Below, piece after piece: positions 1 through 8,042 of a stretch of 64,000 nt of DNA. The stretch covers positions 57,955 to 121,954 of the forward strand of contig CAVXLJ010000010.1 of NCBI GenBank assembly GCA_963762605.1, given 5' to 3'. This DNA is from CAVSRC01 sp963762605 (lineage in GTDB: Bacteria; Pseudomonadota; Alphaproteobacteria; Rhizobiales; Kaistiaceae). The translations under genes were made by a program, and so were the position numbers. The notes beneath the pieces are model-generated. The model had not been told where the DNA came from. It saw only the letters and a program-made list of their open reading frames with translations, and ran no database searches. Every line of letters begins with the position of its first letter. The first letter of the stretch is position 1.

Positions 1-714
1 GACATTCTGTTCCTCGACCTTCTGCCCGGCGTAGAACACCGCCACCCGTTCGGCGGTCTCCGCCACCACGCCCATGTCGTGGGTGATGAGGATCAGCGCC
101 ATGCCGGTCTGTTTCTGCAGGTCGACCAGCAGGTCGAGAATCTGCGCCTGGATGGTCACGTCCAGCGCCGTGGTCGGCTCGTCGGCGATGAGCAGCTTCG
201 GATTGCAGGCAAGCGCCATCGCGATCATCACACGCTGATTCATGCCGCCGGAAAGCAGGTGCGGGAAAGCCTTGAGCCTGTGCTCCGGTTCGGGGATGCC
301 GACCGCGTTGAGCAGATCGATCGAGCGCTGGCGGCGCGCGGCGCGGTTGAGCCCGAGATGGAATTTCAGCGCCTCGCCGAGCTGATAGCCGACCGTGAAG
401 CACGGATTGAGGCTGGTCATCGGCTCCTGAAAGATCATCGCCATGTCCTTGCCGACGATCGACCGCCGCTGGCGCGGCGAGAGCGCGATGAGGTCGTTGC
501 CGTCGAAGGCAAGGCGATCGGCCGTGACCGTGGCCGTCCATGGCAACAGGCCCATGACCGCCAGCATGGCCACCGACTTGCCGGAGCCGGATTCGCCGAC
601 GATCGCCTGCACCTCGCCGGCGTCGACCGTCAGCGACACATTGTCGACCGCGCGGAAGGCGCCACTGGCTGTGGCAAATTCGACGGTCAGATTGCGGATC
701 TCGAGGAGCGGCAT
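1..714 (-). CDS. dppD: Dipeptide/oligopeptide ABC transporter ATP-binding protein, DppD-type (3' end outside window)
   Basis: Cytoplasmic ATPase of a peptide-type importer. The gene is open from an ATG at 714 to the window edge, so its C-terminus is missing (238 codons seen). It encodes MPLLEIRNLTVEF at the start, Walker A GESGSGKS, Q-loop FQEPMTSLNP, ABC signature LSGGMNQRV and Walker B LLIADEPTTALD, all intact. It begins one base after the stop of the upstream permease gene, so it is translationally close-coupled in the operon dppA-dppA-dppB-dppC-dppD. The missing part should hold the C-terminal oligopeptide_HPY domain; a dppF partner may follow to the left. The true substrate (peptide, opine, glycoside) cannot be read from the ATPase. 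Confidence 0.95.
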   Translation of the reverse strand, partial: MPLLEIRNLTVEFATASGAFRAVDNVSLTVDAGEVQAIVGESGSGKSVAMLAVMGLLPWTATVTADRLAFDGNDLIALSPRQRRSIVGKDMAMIFQEPMTSLNPCFTVGYQLGEALKFHLGLNRAARRQRSIDLLNAVGIPEPEHRLKAFPHLLSGGMNQRVMIAMALACNPKLLIADEPTTALDVTIQAQILDLLVDLQKQTGMALILITHDMGVVAETAERVAVFYAGQKVEEQNV

Positions 715-715
715 C

Positions 716-1648
716 TCAGCTCCGCCTCAATTTCGGGTCGAGCGCGTCGCGCAGACCGTCGCCGATCAAGTTGATGGCCAGCACGGTGATCAGGATGGCA
801 ACACCGGGGAAGGTCACCACCCACCAGGCTCTCAGGATGAACTCGCGTGCGTCGGCCAGCATCGTGCCCCATTCCGGCGTCGGCGGCTGGGCGCCCATGC
901 CGAGGAACCCCAGCGCCGCAGCGTCGAGGATGGCGTTGGAGAAGGACAGCGTCGCCTGCACGATGAGCGGCGCCAGGCAGTTCGGCAGGATCGTCAGGAA
1001 CATCAGGCGCATCGGCCCGGCACCGGCGATCCTGACCGCCGTGACGTAGTCCTTCGATCGTTCGGTCATCACCGACGCCCTGGTCAGACGAACGAAGTGC
1101 GGTTGGTAGGAGATCGCGATGGCGATCATGGCGTTAAACAGGCCGGGGCCGAGGATCGCCACCAGCACCAGGGCGAGCAGCAGGCTCGGGAAGGCCAGGA
1201 TGACGTCCATCACGCGCATGATGACGACATCGACCGCGCCGCGCATGAAGCCGGCGACCAGGCCGACGATGATGCCGCCGGTGAGCGAGAACGCCACCAC
1301 CACGATGCCGATGAAGAGCGAATAGCGCGCGCCGAAAATCAGTCGCGACAGCATATCGCGGCCGATAGCGTCAGTCCCGAGGATGAAGTTCCACGAGCCG
1401 CCCTCCTGCCAAACCGGCGGCGTCAGCAAGTTGTTTCCGAACAGTTCGTCGGGCCCGTGCGGCGAGATCAGGCGGGCGAAGACAGCCGCGAGAATGATGG
1501 TGACGAGCACCACCAGACCGACGACCGCGCCGCGGTTCTCGATGAAATAATGCCAGATTTCGCGCAGCGGCGCCGGATGCACGGCTTCGGCGCTGGCCTC
1601 TTCGTTCTCGGGCCCACGTTCCTCGGTGGGGAAAGTCGTCTCCGCCAT
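716..1648 (-). CDS. dppC: Dipeptide-type ABC transporter permease DppC
   Basis: Inner-membrane permease of the Dpp/Opp class, 310 aa, the usual length. A hydrophilic N-terminal tail of about 35 residues precedes the first membrane helix (VVGLVVLVTIILAAVFARLI). The family landmark LGTDAIGRDMLSRLIFGAR follows, then five further helices; the ATPase-contacting EAA-like loop lies around AVRIAGAGPMRLMFLTILPN, and the C-terminus has the typical GDGLRDALDPK. The stop lies one base before dppD and the start is three bases after the dppB stop, so the three genes form one transcription unit. Confidence 0.95.
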   Translation of the reverse strand: MAETTFPTEERGPENEEASAEAVHPAPLREIWHYFIENRGAVVGLVVLVTIILAAVFARLISPHGPDELFGNNLLTPPVWQEGGSWNFILGTDAIGRDMLSRLIFGARYSLFIGIVVVAFSLTGGIIVGLVAGFMRGAVDVVIMRVMDVILAFPSLLLALVLVAILGPGLFNAMIAIAISYQPHFVRLTRASVMTERSKDYVTAVRIAGAGPMRLMFLTILPNCLAPLIVQATLSFSNAILDAAALGFLGMGAQPPTPEWGTMLADAREFILRAWWVVTFPGVAILITVLAINLIGDGLRDALDPKLRRS

Positions 1649-1651
1649 CGC

Positions 1652-2662
1652 CTACCTCACATGCCTGATGCGCGGATTGACGATGCTATAGACAACGTCA
1701 ACGGTCAGATTGACGAACATCACGATGACGGCGATGAGCAGCAGCCCGCCCTGGACCACCGGATAGTCGCGCCGGAAGATCGAATCGACCATCCATTTGC
1801 CGACCCCCGGCCACGAGAAGATCGTCTCCGTGAGGATGGCGCCAGCCATCAGCACGCCGACCTGCAGGCCGATGGTGGTGACCACCGGGATGAGCGCGTT
1901 GCGCAGCGCATGCACGCCGACGACACGCCACGGCGGCAGGCCCTTGGCGCGCGCCGTGCGCACGTAGTCGTCGCCGAGCACCTCGAGCATGGCCGAGCGC
2001 GTCTGGCGCGCAATCACCGCCAGCGGAATGGTCGCCAACACAATTGACGGCAGGATCAGGTGTGACACAGCCGACTGGAAGGCGCCCTTCTGGCCGGACA
2101 GCAAGCTGTCGATCAGCATGAAGCCGGTGACCGGCTTGAAGAAATACAAAAGTGAGATGCGCCCCGAGACCGGCGTCCAGTGCAGCCAGCCGGAGAACAC
2201 GATGATGAGCAGCAGCGCCCACCAGAAGATCGGCATTGAATAGCCGATCAGCGCGCCGCCCATGGTGATGTGGTCGATGGTCTTGCCGCGCCTGACCGCC
2301 GCCACCACGCCGGCCGGAATCCCGACCGCGACGGCAATGATGATGGCGCAGGTCGACAATTCCAGCGTCGCCGGAAACAGCGTGAAGAACTCGCTGATCA
2401 CCGGACGCTTGGTGACGATCGACATGCCGAAATTGCCGTGCGCCAGTTGACCGAGATAGACCAGATATTGCTGCCAGATCGGCAGGTCGAAGCCGTAATT
2501 GTGCAGCAGCTCCTTGTAGACGTCCGGGGGCAATCCGTGCTCACCGGCCATGAGCAGCACCGGGTCGCCGGGCAATACGCGCACGAATGCGAAGGCAACA
2601 AAGCTGACGCCGATGAACGTCGGTATCAGCAACCCGATGCGTCTTACGAAATACCCCAGCAT
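1652..2662 (-). CDS. dppB: Dipeptide-type ABC transporter permease DppB
   Basis: Second inner-membrane permease of the importer, 336 aa, starting MLGYFVRRIGLLIPTFIGVS, which is characteristic of DppB. The GDPV segment (VLPGDPVLLMAGEHG) and the cytoplasmic loop DYVRTARAKGLPPWRVV, which docks the ATPase, are intact; the C-terminus NLTVDVVYSIVNPRIR is canonical. It lies 137 bases downstream of the substrate-binding protein gene, with a strong hairpin in between, and directly upstream of dppC. Confidence 0.95.
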   Translation of the reverse strand: MLGYFVRRIGLLIPTFIGVSFVAFAFVRVLPGDPVLLMAGEHGLPPDVYKELLHNYGFDLPIWQQYLVYLGQLAHGNFGMSIVTKRPVISEFFTLFPATLELSTCAIIIAVAVGIPAGVVAAVRRGKTIDHITMGGALIGYSMPIFWWALLLIIVFSGWLHWTPVSGRISLLYFFKPVTGFMLIDSLLSGQKGAFQSAVSHLILPSIVLATIPLAVIARQTRSAMLEVLGDDYVRTARAKGLPPWRVVGVHALRNALIPVVTTIGLQVGVLMAGAILTETIFSWPGVGKWMVDSIFRRDYPVVQGGLLLIAVIVMFVNLTVDVVYSIVNPRIRHVR

Positions 2663-2752
2663 ATCCTTACCCGGTCGCCCGACCCGTCATGGCACTTCAC
2701 GACAGGACGCACAAGCTACTGCGGGCACGACTATGTCGGGAAAAGGCCGGAC

Positions 2753-2777
2753 GGCGCCGGGCAAAGTGCCCGGCGCC
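2753..2777 (-). terminator. Strong stem-loop between substrate-binding protein and permease genes
   Basis: A perfect 10-bp inverted repeat (GGCGCCGGGC, 5-nt loop, then its reverse complement) sits 22 bases downstream of the dppA stop on the minus strand, with a T-rich TTTTCCC stretch 7-13 bases further on. Hairpins here usually act as partial terminators or 3' stabilisers that let the binding protein be made in excess over the membrane components. The role is inferred; the repeat itself is seen. Confidence 0.6.
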
Positions 2778-2799
2778 ATTTCGTTACCGTCTGGCGAGC

Positions 2800-4401
2800 T
2801 CAGTTGCCAGCGATATCAACACCGTCGAAGCGGTGCGACCCAAGCGGGTCCATCTTGTAGTTCTCGACCGACTTGAGCATCGGCATGGTCACGACCGAAT
2901 GGCCGATCGTGTACCACGGCGCCTGCTCCTTGAAGACGACCTGCGCCTGCTCGTAGAGCTTGGTGCGCTCTGCCTTGTCGGAGCTCTGCACGGCCTTCTT
3001 CGTCAGTTCGTCGAAGGGCTTGTAGCACCACGCGGCGACGTTGTTGGTGGTGCCAACGCTGTCGCAACCGAGCAGTACGGCGAGGAAGTTGTCGGGATCG
3101 CCGTTGTCGCCGGTCCAGCCGAGGATCACCGCGCCGTCATGCTTCGGGTCGCCGGCGAGCTTCAGGTATTCGCCCCACTCATGCTGCACAATGGTGACCT
3201 TGACGCCGATCTTGGCAAGGTCGGCCTGCATCAGCTCGGCCGTGCGCTTGGCGTTCGGCATGTAGGGCCGCTGCACGGGCATCGCCCAGATCTTCATCTC
3301 CAGGTTCTTGACGCCCGCCTCGGCCAGCATCTTCTTGGCCGCTTCCGGATCGTAGGGATCGTCCTTCACGTTCTTGTTCCACGACCACATGGTCGGCGGG
3401 ATCGGATTGATCGCGGCCGTGCCGGTGCCCTGGTAGACGGCGTCGATGATCGCCTGCTTGTTGATCGCCATGTTCAGCGCCTTGCGCACCTTCGGATTGT
3501 CGAAGGGCTTCTCGGTGGTGTTGTAGGCGAGGTAGGCGACATTCAGGCCGGCCTGCTGCATGACCGTCAGGCTCGAGTCGCTCTTCAGCGAGGCGATGTC
3601 GGCCGGGTTCGGATAGGCCATGATCTGGCATTCACCGGCCTTCAGCTTCTGCAAGCGCACAGAGGCATCGGGTGTGATGGCAAAGACCAGGTCGTCGATC
3701 TTCTGCTTGCCGTCCCAATAGTCCGGGTTCGCCTTGTAGCGGATGACCGCGTCCTTCTGATAGGCGACGAAGGTGAACGGACCGGTGCCGACCGGCTCCT
3801 GATTCAGCAGTTCGGGATGGCCCCCGGCCAGCAGCTTATCGGCGTATTCCTTCGACATGATCGAGCCGAAATCCATGGCCAGGTCGGCGATGAACGGCGC
3901 ATTCGGCGCGCTCAGCGTGAACTTCACCGTGTAGTCGTCGACCTTGTCGATGCTCTTGATGGCATCCGGCATGCCCATGCCGACGAAGTAGTCGTACTGG
4001 CCGCCGGCGTAGTTGTAGTAGGGGTTCTTCTTGTCGAGCATGCGCTCGAAGGTGAAGACGACGTCGTCGGCATTGAAGTCACGCGTCGGGGTGAAGAAGT
4101 CGGTGGTCTGGAACTTCACGCCCTGGCGCAGGTGGAAGGTGTAGGTGAGGCCGTCAGACGAGACGTCCCACTTCTCGGCCAGGCCGGGGATGACGTCGGT
4201 CGTGCCGCGATCGAATTCGACGAGCCGGTTGTAGATCGGCTTCGACGAAGCGTCGAACGTCGTACCTGACGTGTAGAGACCCGGGTCGAAACCTTCCGGG
4301 CTGCCTTCCGAACAATAGACTAGCGTTTTTGCACTCGCGGTACCGGCCAGTCCGGCCGCGAACGCCGCCACCAAGAGCAGCTTGGTCACGTGTTTCATCA
4401 T
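2800..4401 (-). CDS. dppA: ABC transporter periplasmic substrate-binding protein, family 5 (DppA-like), copy 1
   Basis: Periplasmic solute-binding protein of the SBP_bac_5 class, 533 aa. The start is set by AGGAGG six bases upstream of the ATG at 4401. The signal peptide MMKHVTKLLLVAAFAAGLAGTASA ends at a good Ala-x-Ala site. The mature part starts KTLVYCSEGSPEGFDPGLY and carries the family block FHLRQGVKFQTT and the later AYNTTEKPFDNPKVRKALN. It is the gene next to the permeases and so the main binding protein of the operon. An adjacent paralogue (4612-6201) shares the same blocks throughout. Closest named relatives are DppA-type dipeptide/haem binding proteins, but the ligand is not established. 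Confidence 0.93.
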   Translation of the reverse strand: MMKHVTKLLLVAAFAAGLAGTASAKTLVYCSEGSPEGFDPGLYTSGTTFDASSKPIYNRLVEFDRGTTDVIPGLAEKWDVSSDGLTYTFHLRQGVKFQTTDFFTPTRDFNADDVVFTFERMLDKKNPYYNYAGGQYDYFVGMGMPDAIKSIDKVDDYTVKFTLSAPNAPFIADLAMDFGSIMSKEYADKLLAGGHPELLNQEPVGTGPFTFVAYQKDAVIRYKANPDYWDGKQKIDDLVFAITPDASVRLQKLKAGECQIMAYPNPADIASLKSDSSLTVMQQAGLNVAYLAYNTTEKPFDNPKVRKALNMAINKQAIIDAVYQGTGTAAINPIPPTMWSWNKNVKDDPYDPEAAKKMLAEAGVKNLEMKIWAMPVQRPYMPNAKRTAELMQADLAKIGVKVTIVQHEWGEYLKLAGDPKHDGAVILGWTGDNGDPDNFLAVLLGCDSVGTTNNVAAWCYKPFDELTKKAVQSSDKAERTKLYEQAQVVFKEQAPWYTIGHSVVTMPMLKSVENYKMDPLGSHRFDGVDIAGN

Positions 4402-4442
4402 TCTGTCCCTCCTGAGAGCCGCAACAAGGCGCGGCACTAACA

Positions 4443-4494
4443 GTCCCGATCCGGGACCGCGCTTCCGCGACGGTTCCGAAAGGGTTAGCGCTAA
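4443..4494 (-). promoter_or_regulatory. Possible LacI-type operator upstream of dppA copy 1
   Basis: The palindrome TTAGCGCTAA (4485-4494, extended GATTAGCGCTAACC) is 84-93 bases upstream of the dppA start. TTAGCGCTAA-type sequences are typical operators of LacI-family regulators. A second inverted repeat (GTCCC-N5-GGGAC, 4443-4457) lies closer to the gene. No LacI-family gene is in this window, so the regulator would be elsewhere. Confidence 0.4.
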
Positions 4495-4611
4495 TCGAGC
4501 CGACGCGCGCCGCGATTGCAAGGGGGCGTGCGCGTGAAAATGCAGCAGCCCATCTGACTTAAAAGAAAGTCGTTATTTGTCATAAACTTAGCAAGACCCC
4601 GCCAACCGCGG

Positions 4612-6201
4612 CTATTCGACATCGACGCCCTCGAAATCGTGCCGTCCGAGCGGATCGACCACATAATTCTTGACGGACTTGGCAACCGGCACGCTGACCT
4701 TGGTGTGGGCGATGGTCAGCCACGGCGCCTGGTCGGCGAATATGTGCTGCGCCGTCTCATAGAGTTTCCCCCGCTCGCCGGGGTCGGCCACCTTGCGCGC
4801 GTCGAGCACCGCCTTGTCGAAGTCTTGACTGCACCACTCGGCGCGATTGGAGATGCCCACCGTGTCGCAGCCGAGAAGCGCACCGAGGAAATTGTCGGGA
4901 TCGCCGTTGTCGCTCACCCACCCGAACAGCACCGCGCCGTCGTGGTCGGGCGCCGCCGTCTTCTTGATGAAGGCGCCGAGATCATCGCTGACGATGTCGG
5001 CCGTGACCCCGGCCTTGGCGAGGTCCGCCTTGATCATCCCCGCCATGCGTTTCGGATCCGGGTCGTAGGCACGCCTGACCGGCGGCACCCAGATCTTCAT
5101 CTTCAGATCCTTGACACCGGCATCCGCCAGGGCCGCCTCGGCGGCTTTCGGGTCTGCCGCGCCATCGGGGATGACGTCGACATGCGACCACATGCTCGCC
5201 GGCAACGGGCTGTCGGCCACTGCAGCCTCGCCGCCGTAGATGGCGTCGACCAGGGCGCGGCGGTCGATCGCCTGGTTCAGCGCCTTGCGCACCTTCGGAT
5301 TGTCGAACGGTTTTTGCGTCGTGTTGTAGGCGAGATAGGCGACGTCGGTCGCCTGGGTCTGCATCACGTTGATGTCCGGATCCTGCTTCAGCCGGGCAAC
5401 GATGGCCGGCGTCGGGGCGGCCATCACCTGGCATTGACCCGCCGTCATCATCCTGGCGCGGGCGAGCGGATCGGGATTGATGAGAAAGAACAGGCGGTCG
5501 ATCGCCGGCTTGCCGCGCCAGTAGTCGGGATTGGCCCGGTAGTTGATGCGCACGTCGGGTTGATAGCCGACGAACTGGAACGGTCCGGTGCCGATCGGCA
5601 GCCGGTCGAGATCGCCCGGCTTCTTCGCCTTGAGCAGCGTCTGGGCGTACTCCTCGGAAAGGATCGAGGCGAAATCCATCGCCAGGTCGCCGAGGATCGC
5701 CGGGTCTGGGCGCGACAGCTTGATGCGCACGGTCATGTCGTCGACCTTACTGATCGAATCGATCAGCGCCGGCATCGCCATGCCGTCGAAATACGGCCAG
5801 ATGCCGCCGGCATAGTCGTAATAGGGGTCTTTCCGGTCCATCTGCCGCCGGAGGCTGAACACCACGTCGTCGGCGTTGAGGTCGCGGCTCGGCGTGAAGA
5901 AGTAGGTGGAGTGGAACTTGACGCCGGGCCTGAGATGGAAGGTGTATTCGAGGCCGTTCTCGGACACGTCCCAGCCTTCCGCCAGCCCCGGCACGGGCCG
6001 GGTGGTGCCGGGGGCAAACTCAACCAGCCGGTTGTAGAGTGCCTGCGAGGAGGCGTCGAAGGTCGCGCCGGTGATGTGCGGCGCCGGATCGAAGCCTTCC
6101 GGGTTCTGGGCCGCGCAGAAGGAGAGATCCTTGGCATTGGCGGCCACGGCCGCACCGGCGGCAAGCATCGCCGCCGTCAGGAGCAACGTCACAGGTTTCA
6201 T
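4612..6201 (-). CDS. dppA: ABC transporter periplasmic substrate-binding protein, family 5 (DppA-like), copy 2
   Basis: Paralogue of the downstream binding protein: 529 aa from the ATG at 6201 with signal peptide MKPVTLLLTAAMLAAGAAVA and mature start KDLSFCAAQNPEGFDPAPH. The same order of motifs is kept (FHLRPGVKFHSTYFFTPSRD, AYNTTQKPFDNPKVRKALN, GWVSDNGDPDNFLGALLGCD). An upstream in-frame start at 6243 would add 14 residues before the signal peptide and has no better ribosome site. Two binding proteins in series with one permease set suggest either two ligands or a specialised high-affinity copy. Confidence 0.92.
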   Translation of the reverse strand: MKPVTLLLTAAMLAAGAAVAANAKDLSFCAAQNPEGFDPAPHITGATFDASSQALYNRLVEFAPGTTRPVPGLAEGWDVSENGLEYTFHLRPGVKFHSTYFFTPSRDLNADDVVFSLRRQMDRKDPYYDYAGGIWPYFDGMAMPALIDSISKVDDMTVRIKLSRPDPAILGDLAMDFASILSEEYAQTLLKAKKPGDLDRLPIGTGPFQFVGYQPDVRINYRANPDYWRGKPAIDRLFFLINPDPLARARMMTAGQCQVMAAPTPAIVARLKQDPDINVMQTQATDVAYLAYNTTQKPFDNPKVRKALNQAIDRRALVDAIYGGEAAVADSPLPASMWSHVDVIPDGAADPKAAEAALADAGVKDLKMKIWVPPVRRAYDPDPKRMAGMIKADLAKAGVTADIVSDDLGAFIKKTAAPDHDGAVLFGWVSDNGDPDNFLGALLGCDTVGISNRAEWCSQDFDKAVLDARKVADPGERGKLYETAQHIFADQAPWLTIAHTKVSVPVAKSVKNYVVDPLGRHDFEGVDVE

Positions 6202-6306
6202 AGGGTCTGATCGTTCACTGGCAGGGTTGAGCGGCCGGTTCAAATTCGCTTTGGCGCGGGCAACATTGCATGAAATCGGCCGGTGACAAAATCGCGCGGC
6301 CAGAGC

Positions 6307-7056
6307 CTACCGGCCCCCGGTCACATCGAACAACGCCCCGTTGACGTAGGAGGACGCATCCGAAAGCAGCCAGACGATGGCCTCGGCGACTTCCTCGGCG
6401 CGGCCAGCGCGGCCGAGCGGCGTCGTTGCGCCGAGCCGTTCGGCACGCCCGGGCTGCCCGCCCCTGGCGTGGATCTCGGTGTCGATCAGTCCCGGCCGGA
6501 CCGCGTTGACGCGCACGCCGAAGGGGCCGCACTCCTTGGACAGGCCGATGGTCATCGTGTCGAGCGCGCCCTTGCAGGCGGCATAGTCGACATACTCGTT
6601 GGCACCGCCGAGGCGCGCCGCCATCGACGACAGGTTGACGATCGAGCCGCCGGCCCCGCCCCGGTCCTTGGCCATGCGGCGAACGCCTTCGCGCGCCACC
6701 AGCATGGCACCGAGCAGGTTGATCGCGACGACCATCATCAACCGCTCGGTCGAAAGATCGGCGAACGGGCCCGGCGGACCGAGAACCACGCCGGCATTGT
6801 TGACCACGCCACCGATCGGTCCGAAGGCCTCGGCCGTCGCGTCGAACAGGCGGATGACATCCTCCTCCTTGGCAACATCGCCGCGGACCGCGAGCGCCTT
6901 GCCGCCGGCCGCTTCCACCGCCGCAACGGTCTCCCCGGCCGCCTTTTCGTTCGACAGATAGCTGAAGCCGACCGACCAGCCGCGCGCCGCGGCCATTCGC
7001 ACCGTGGCGGCGCCGATGCCCCGGCTGCCGCCGGTGACAAGGATGGTCTTGCTCAT
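6307..7056 (-). CDS. SDR family NAD(P)-dependent oxidoreductase
   Basis: Classical short-chain dehydrogenase, 249 aa. Cofactor motif TGGSRGIG is at residues 8-15, NNAG follows, the catalytic Ser lies in NLSSMAARLGG and the YxxxK pair in YAACKGAL; the C-terminal SYVNGALFDVTGGR is normal. GGAGG seven bases before the ATG supports the start. An Ala-rich N-terminal half and a Gly-Gly-Ala block after position 135 resemble the glucose/3-oxoacyl-ACP reductase-like branch, but the substrate is unknown. It sits between the creatininase-family gene and the importer, so it may act on the imported compound. Confidence 0.9.
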   Translation of the reverse strand: MSKTILVTGGSRGIGAATVRMAAARGWSVGFSYLSNEKAAGETVAAVEAAGGKALAVRGDVAKEEDVIRLFDATAEAFGPIGGVVNNAGVVLGPPGPFADLSTERLMMVVAINLLGAMLVAREGVRRMAKDRGGAGGSIVNLSSMAARLGGANEYVDYAACKGALDTMTIGLSKECGPFGVRVNAVRPGLIDTEIHARGGQPGRAERLGATTPLGRAGRAEEVAEAIVWLLSDASSYVNGALFDVTGGR

Positions 7057-7159
7057 CTGCGTTCCTCCGGCTCTTGACGTGCCGGCAGCTTCCCCCGGGC
7101 GCGGCCGGAGGACAACCGCCCGCGGCGCGACGCAGCCATGCCGGCGGCCAGGTCGTGGC

Positions 7160-7957
7160 TCACGGCGACCACAGGCGCCCGGTGTCGAAGCGCTCGACGT
7201 CGCGGCACAGTTCGACGAAGGCCGCCGCCTGATGATCGATCACAGCCCTGCCCTTCTCGGCCGTCGCGACAGCGGCATTGCCGAGCGCCCCTTCCGGGTT
7301 CAGATCCTGCGCCTTCCAGCCGAACTGCACCGGCCCGTGGCCGCGCAAATGCTTGAACTCATCGATGAAGGCAAGCTGGTTCGAACGGAAGTCCCTGGCG
7401 TTCTCCATGCGCACCAGATCGGCCCGCAGATGCAGCATCATCGACGTCTCCACGTCGCCGCCGTGAATGCCGTAGAGCGATTCCTCCGGCCCCGTCACGC
7501 CCTCGGGCAGGCCGAAGCGCGACCATCCGGTCGCCACCACCAGCATCGTGTGGCGCACGCGCAGTTCGCGCGCCACAATATCGACCATCGGCACATTGCC
7601 GCCGTGCGAATTGATGATGATCAGCTTTTCGATACCGGCGCGTTTGACGCTGTCGCCGATCTCCAGCCACAGCTTCGTGGTCGTCTCCCAGGTTCCGGTC
7701 ACCGTGCCGGGCGAGGAGATGTGCTCGTTGGATTTGCCGATCGCCTGAACCGGCAGGAAGGTCACCGGCAGCGCGTCGGGCAGCAGTTCGATCGACCGCC
7801 GCACCATGCCATCCGCGATGCAGGTGTCGGTGCAGACGGGCAGATGCGGCCCGTGCTGCTCGATCGCCGCCACCGGCAGCACGGCGATCCAGCCGGAGGT
7901 GTCGCTGTCCGCGAAGTCGCGGGTGGTCATTTCAGCCCAGTAGCGTGAGGGAAGCAT
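7160..7957 (-). CDS. Creatininase family amidohydrolase
   Basis: Metal-dependent amidohydrolase of the creatininase fold, 265 aa from the ATG at 7957 (MLPSRYWAEMTTRDF, typical of the family); an upstream TTG at 8020 would add 21 residues not found in relatives. Metal and active-site signatures are present: LPVAAIEQHGPHLPVCTD with the Glu-Gln-His-Gly metal site, INSHGGNVPM and GIHGGDVETS. Members hydrolyse creatinine, formamides or cyclic inosose derivatives; which applies here is not readable. It lies between the SDR and the GGDEF-EAL gene. Confidence 0.9.
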   Translation of the reverse strand: MLPSRYWAEMTTRDFADSDTSGWIAVLPVAAIEQHGPHLPVCTDTCIADGMVRRSIELLPDALPVTFLPVQAIGKSNEHISSPGTVTGTWETTTKLWLEIGDSVKRAGIEKLIIINSHGGNVPMVDIVARELRVRHTMLVVATGWSRFGLPEGVTGPEESLYGIHGGDVETSMMLHLRADLVRMENARDFRSNQLAFIDEFKHLRGHGPVQFGWKAQDLNPEGALGNAAVATAEKGRAVIDHQAAAFVELCRDVERFDTGRLWSP

Positions 7958-8042
7958 GGGAACGTCCGGTGGGAGGGTATGAACCCGCCCATAATGGACG
8001 CGCCGGTGCTCGCCCCGCAATGGCCTCCTCGCCGTGCCGCCC

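Noticed and set aside
2689..4269. A 526-codon plus-strand frame opposite dppA copy 1
   Set aside because: Low-complexity Arg/Val/Asp/Leu-rich translation typical of antisense GC-rich shadows; the opposite strand is a clear binding protein.
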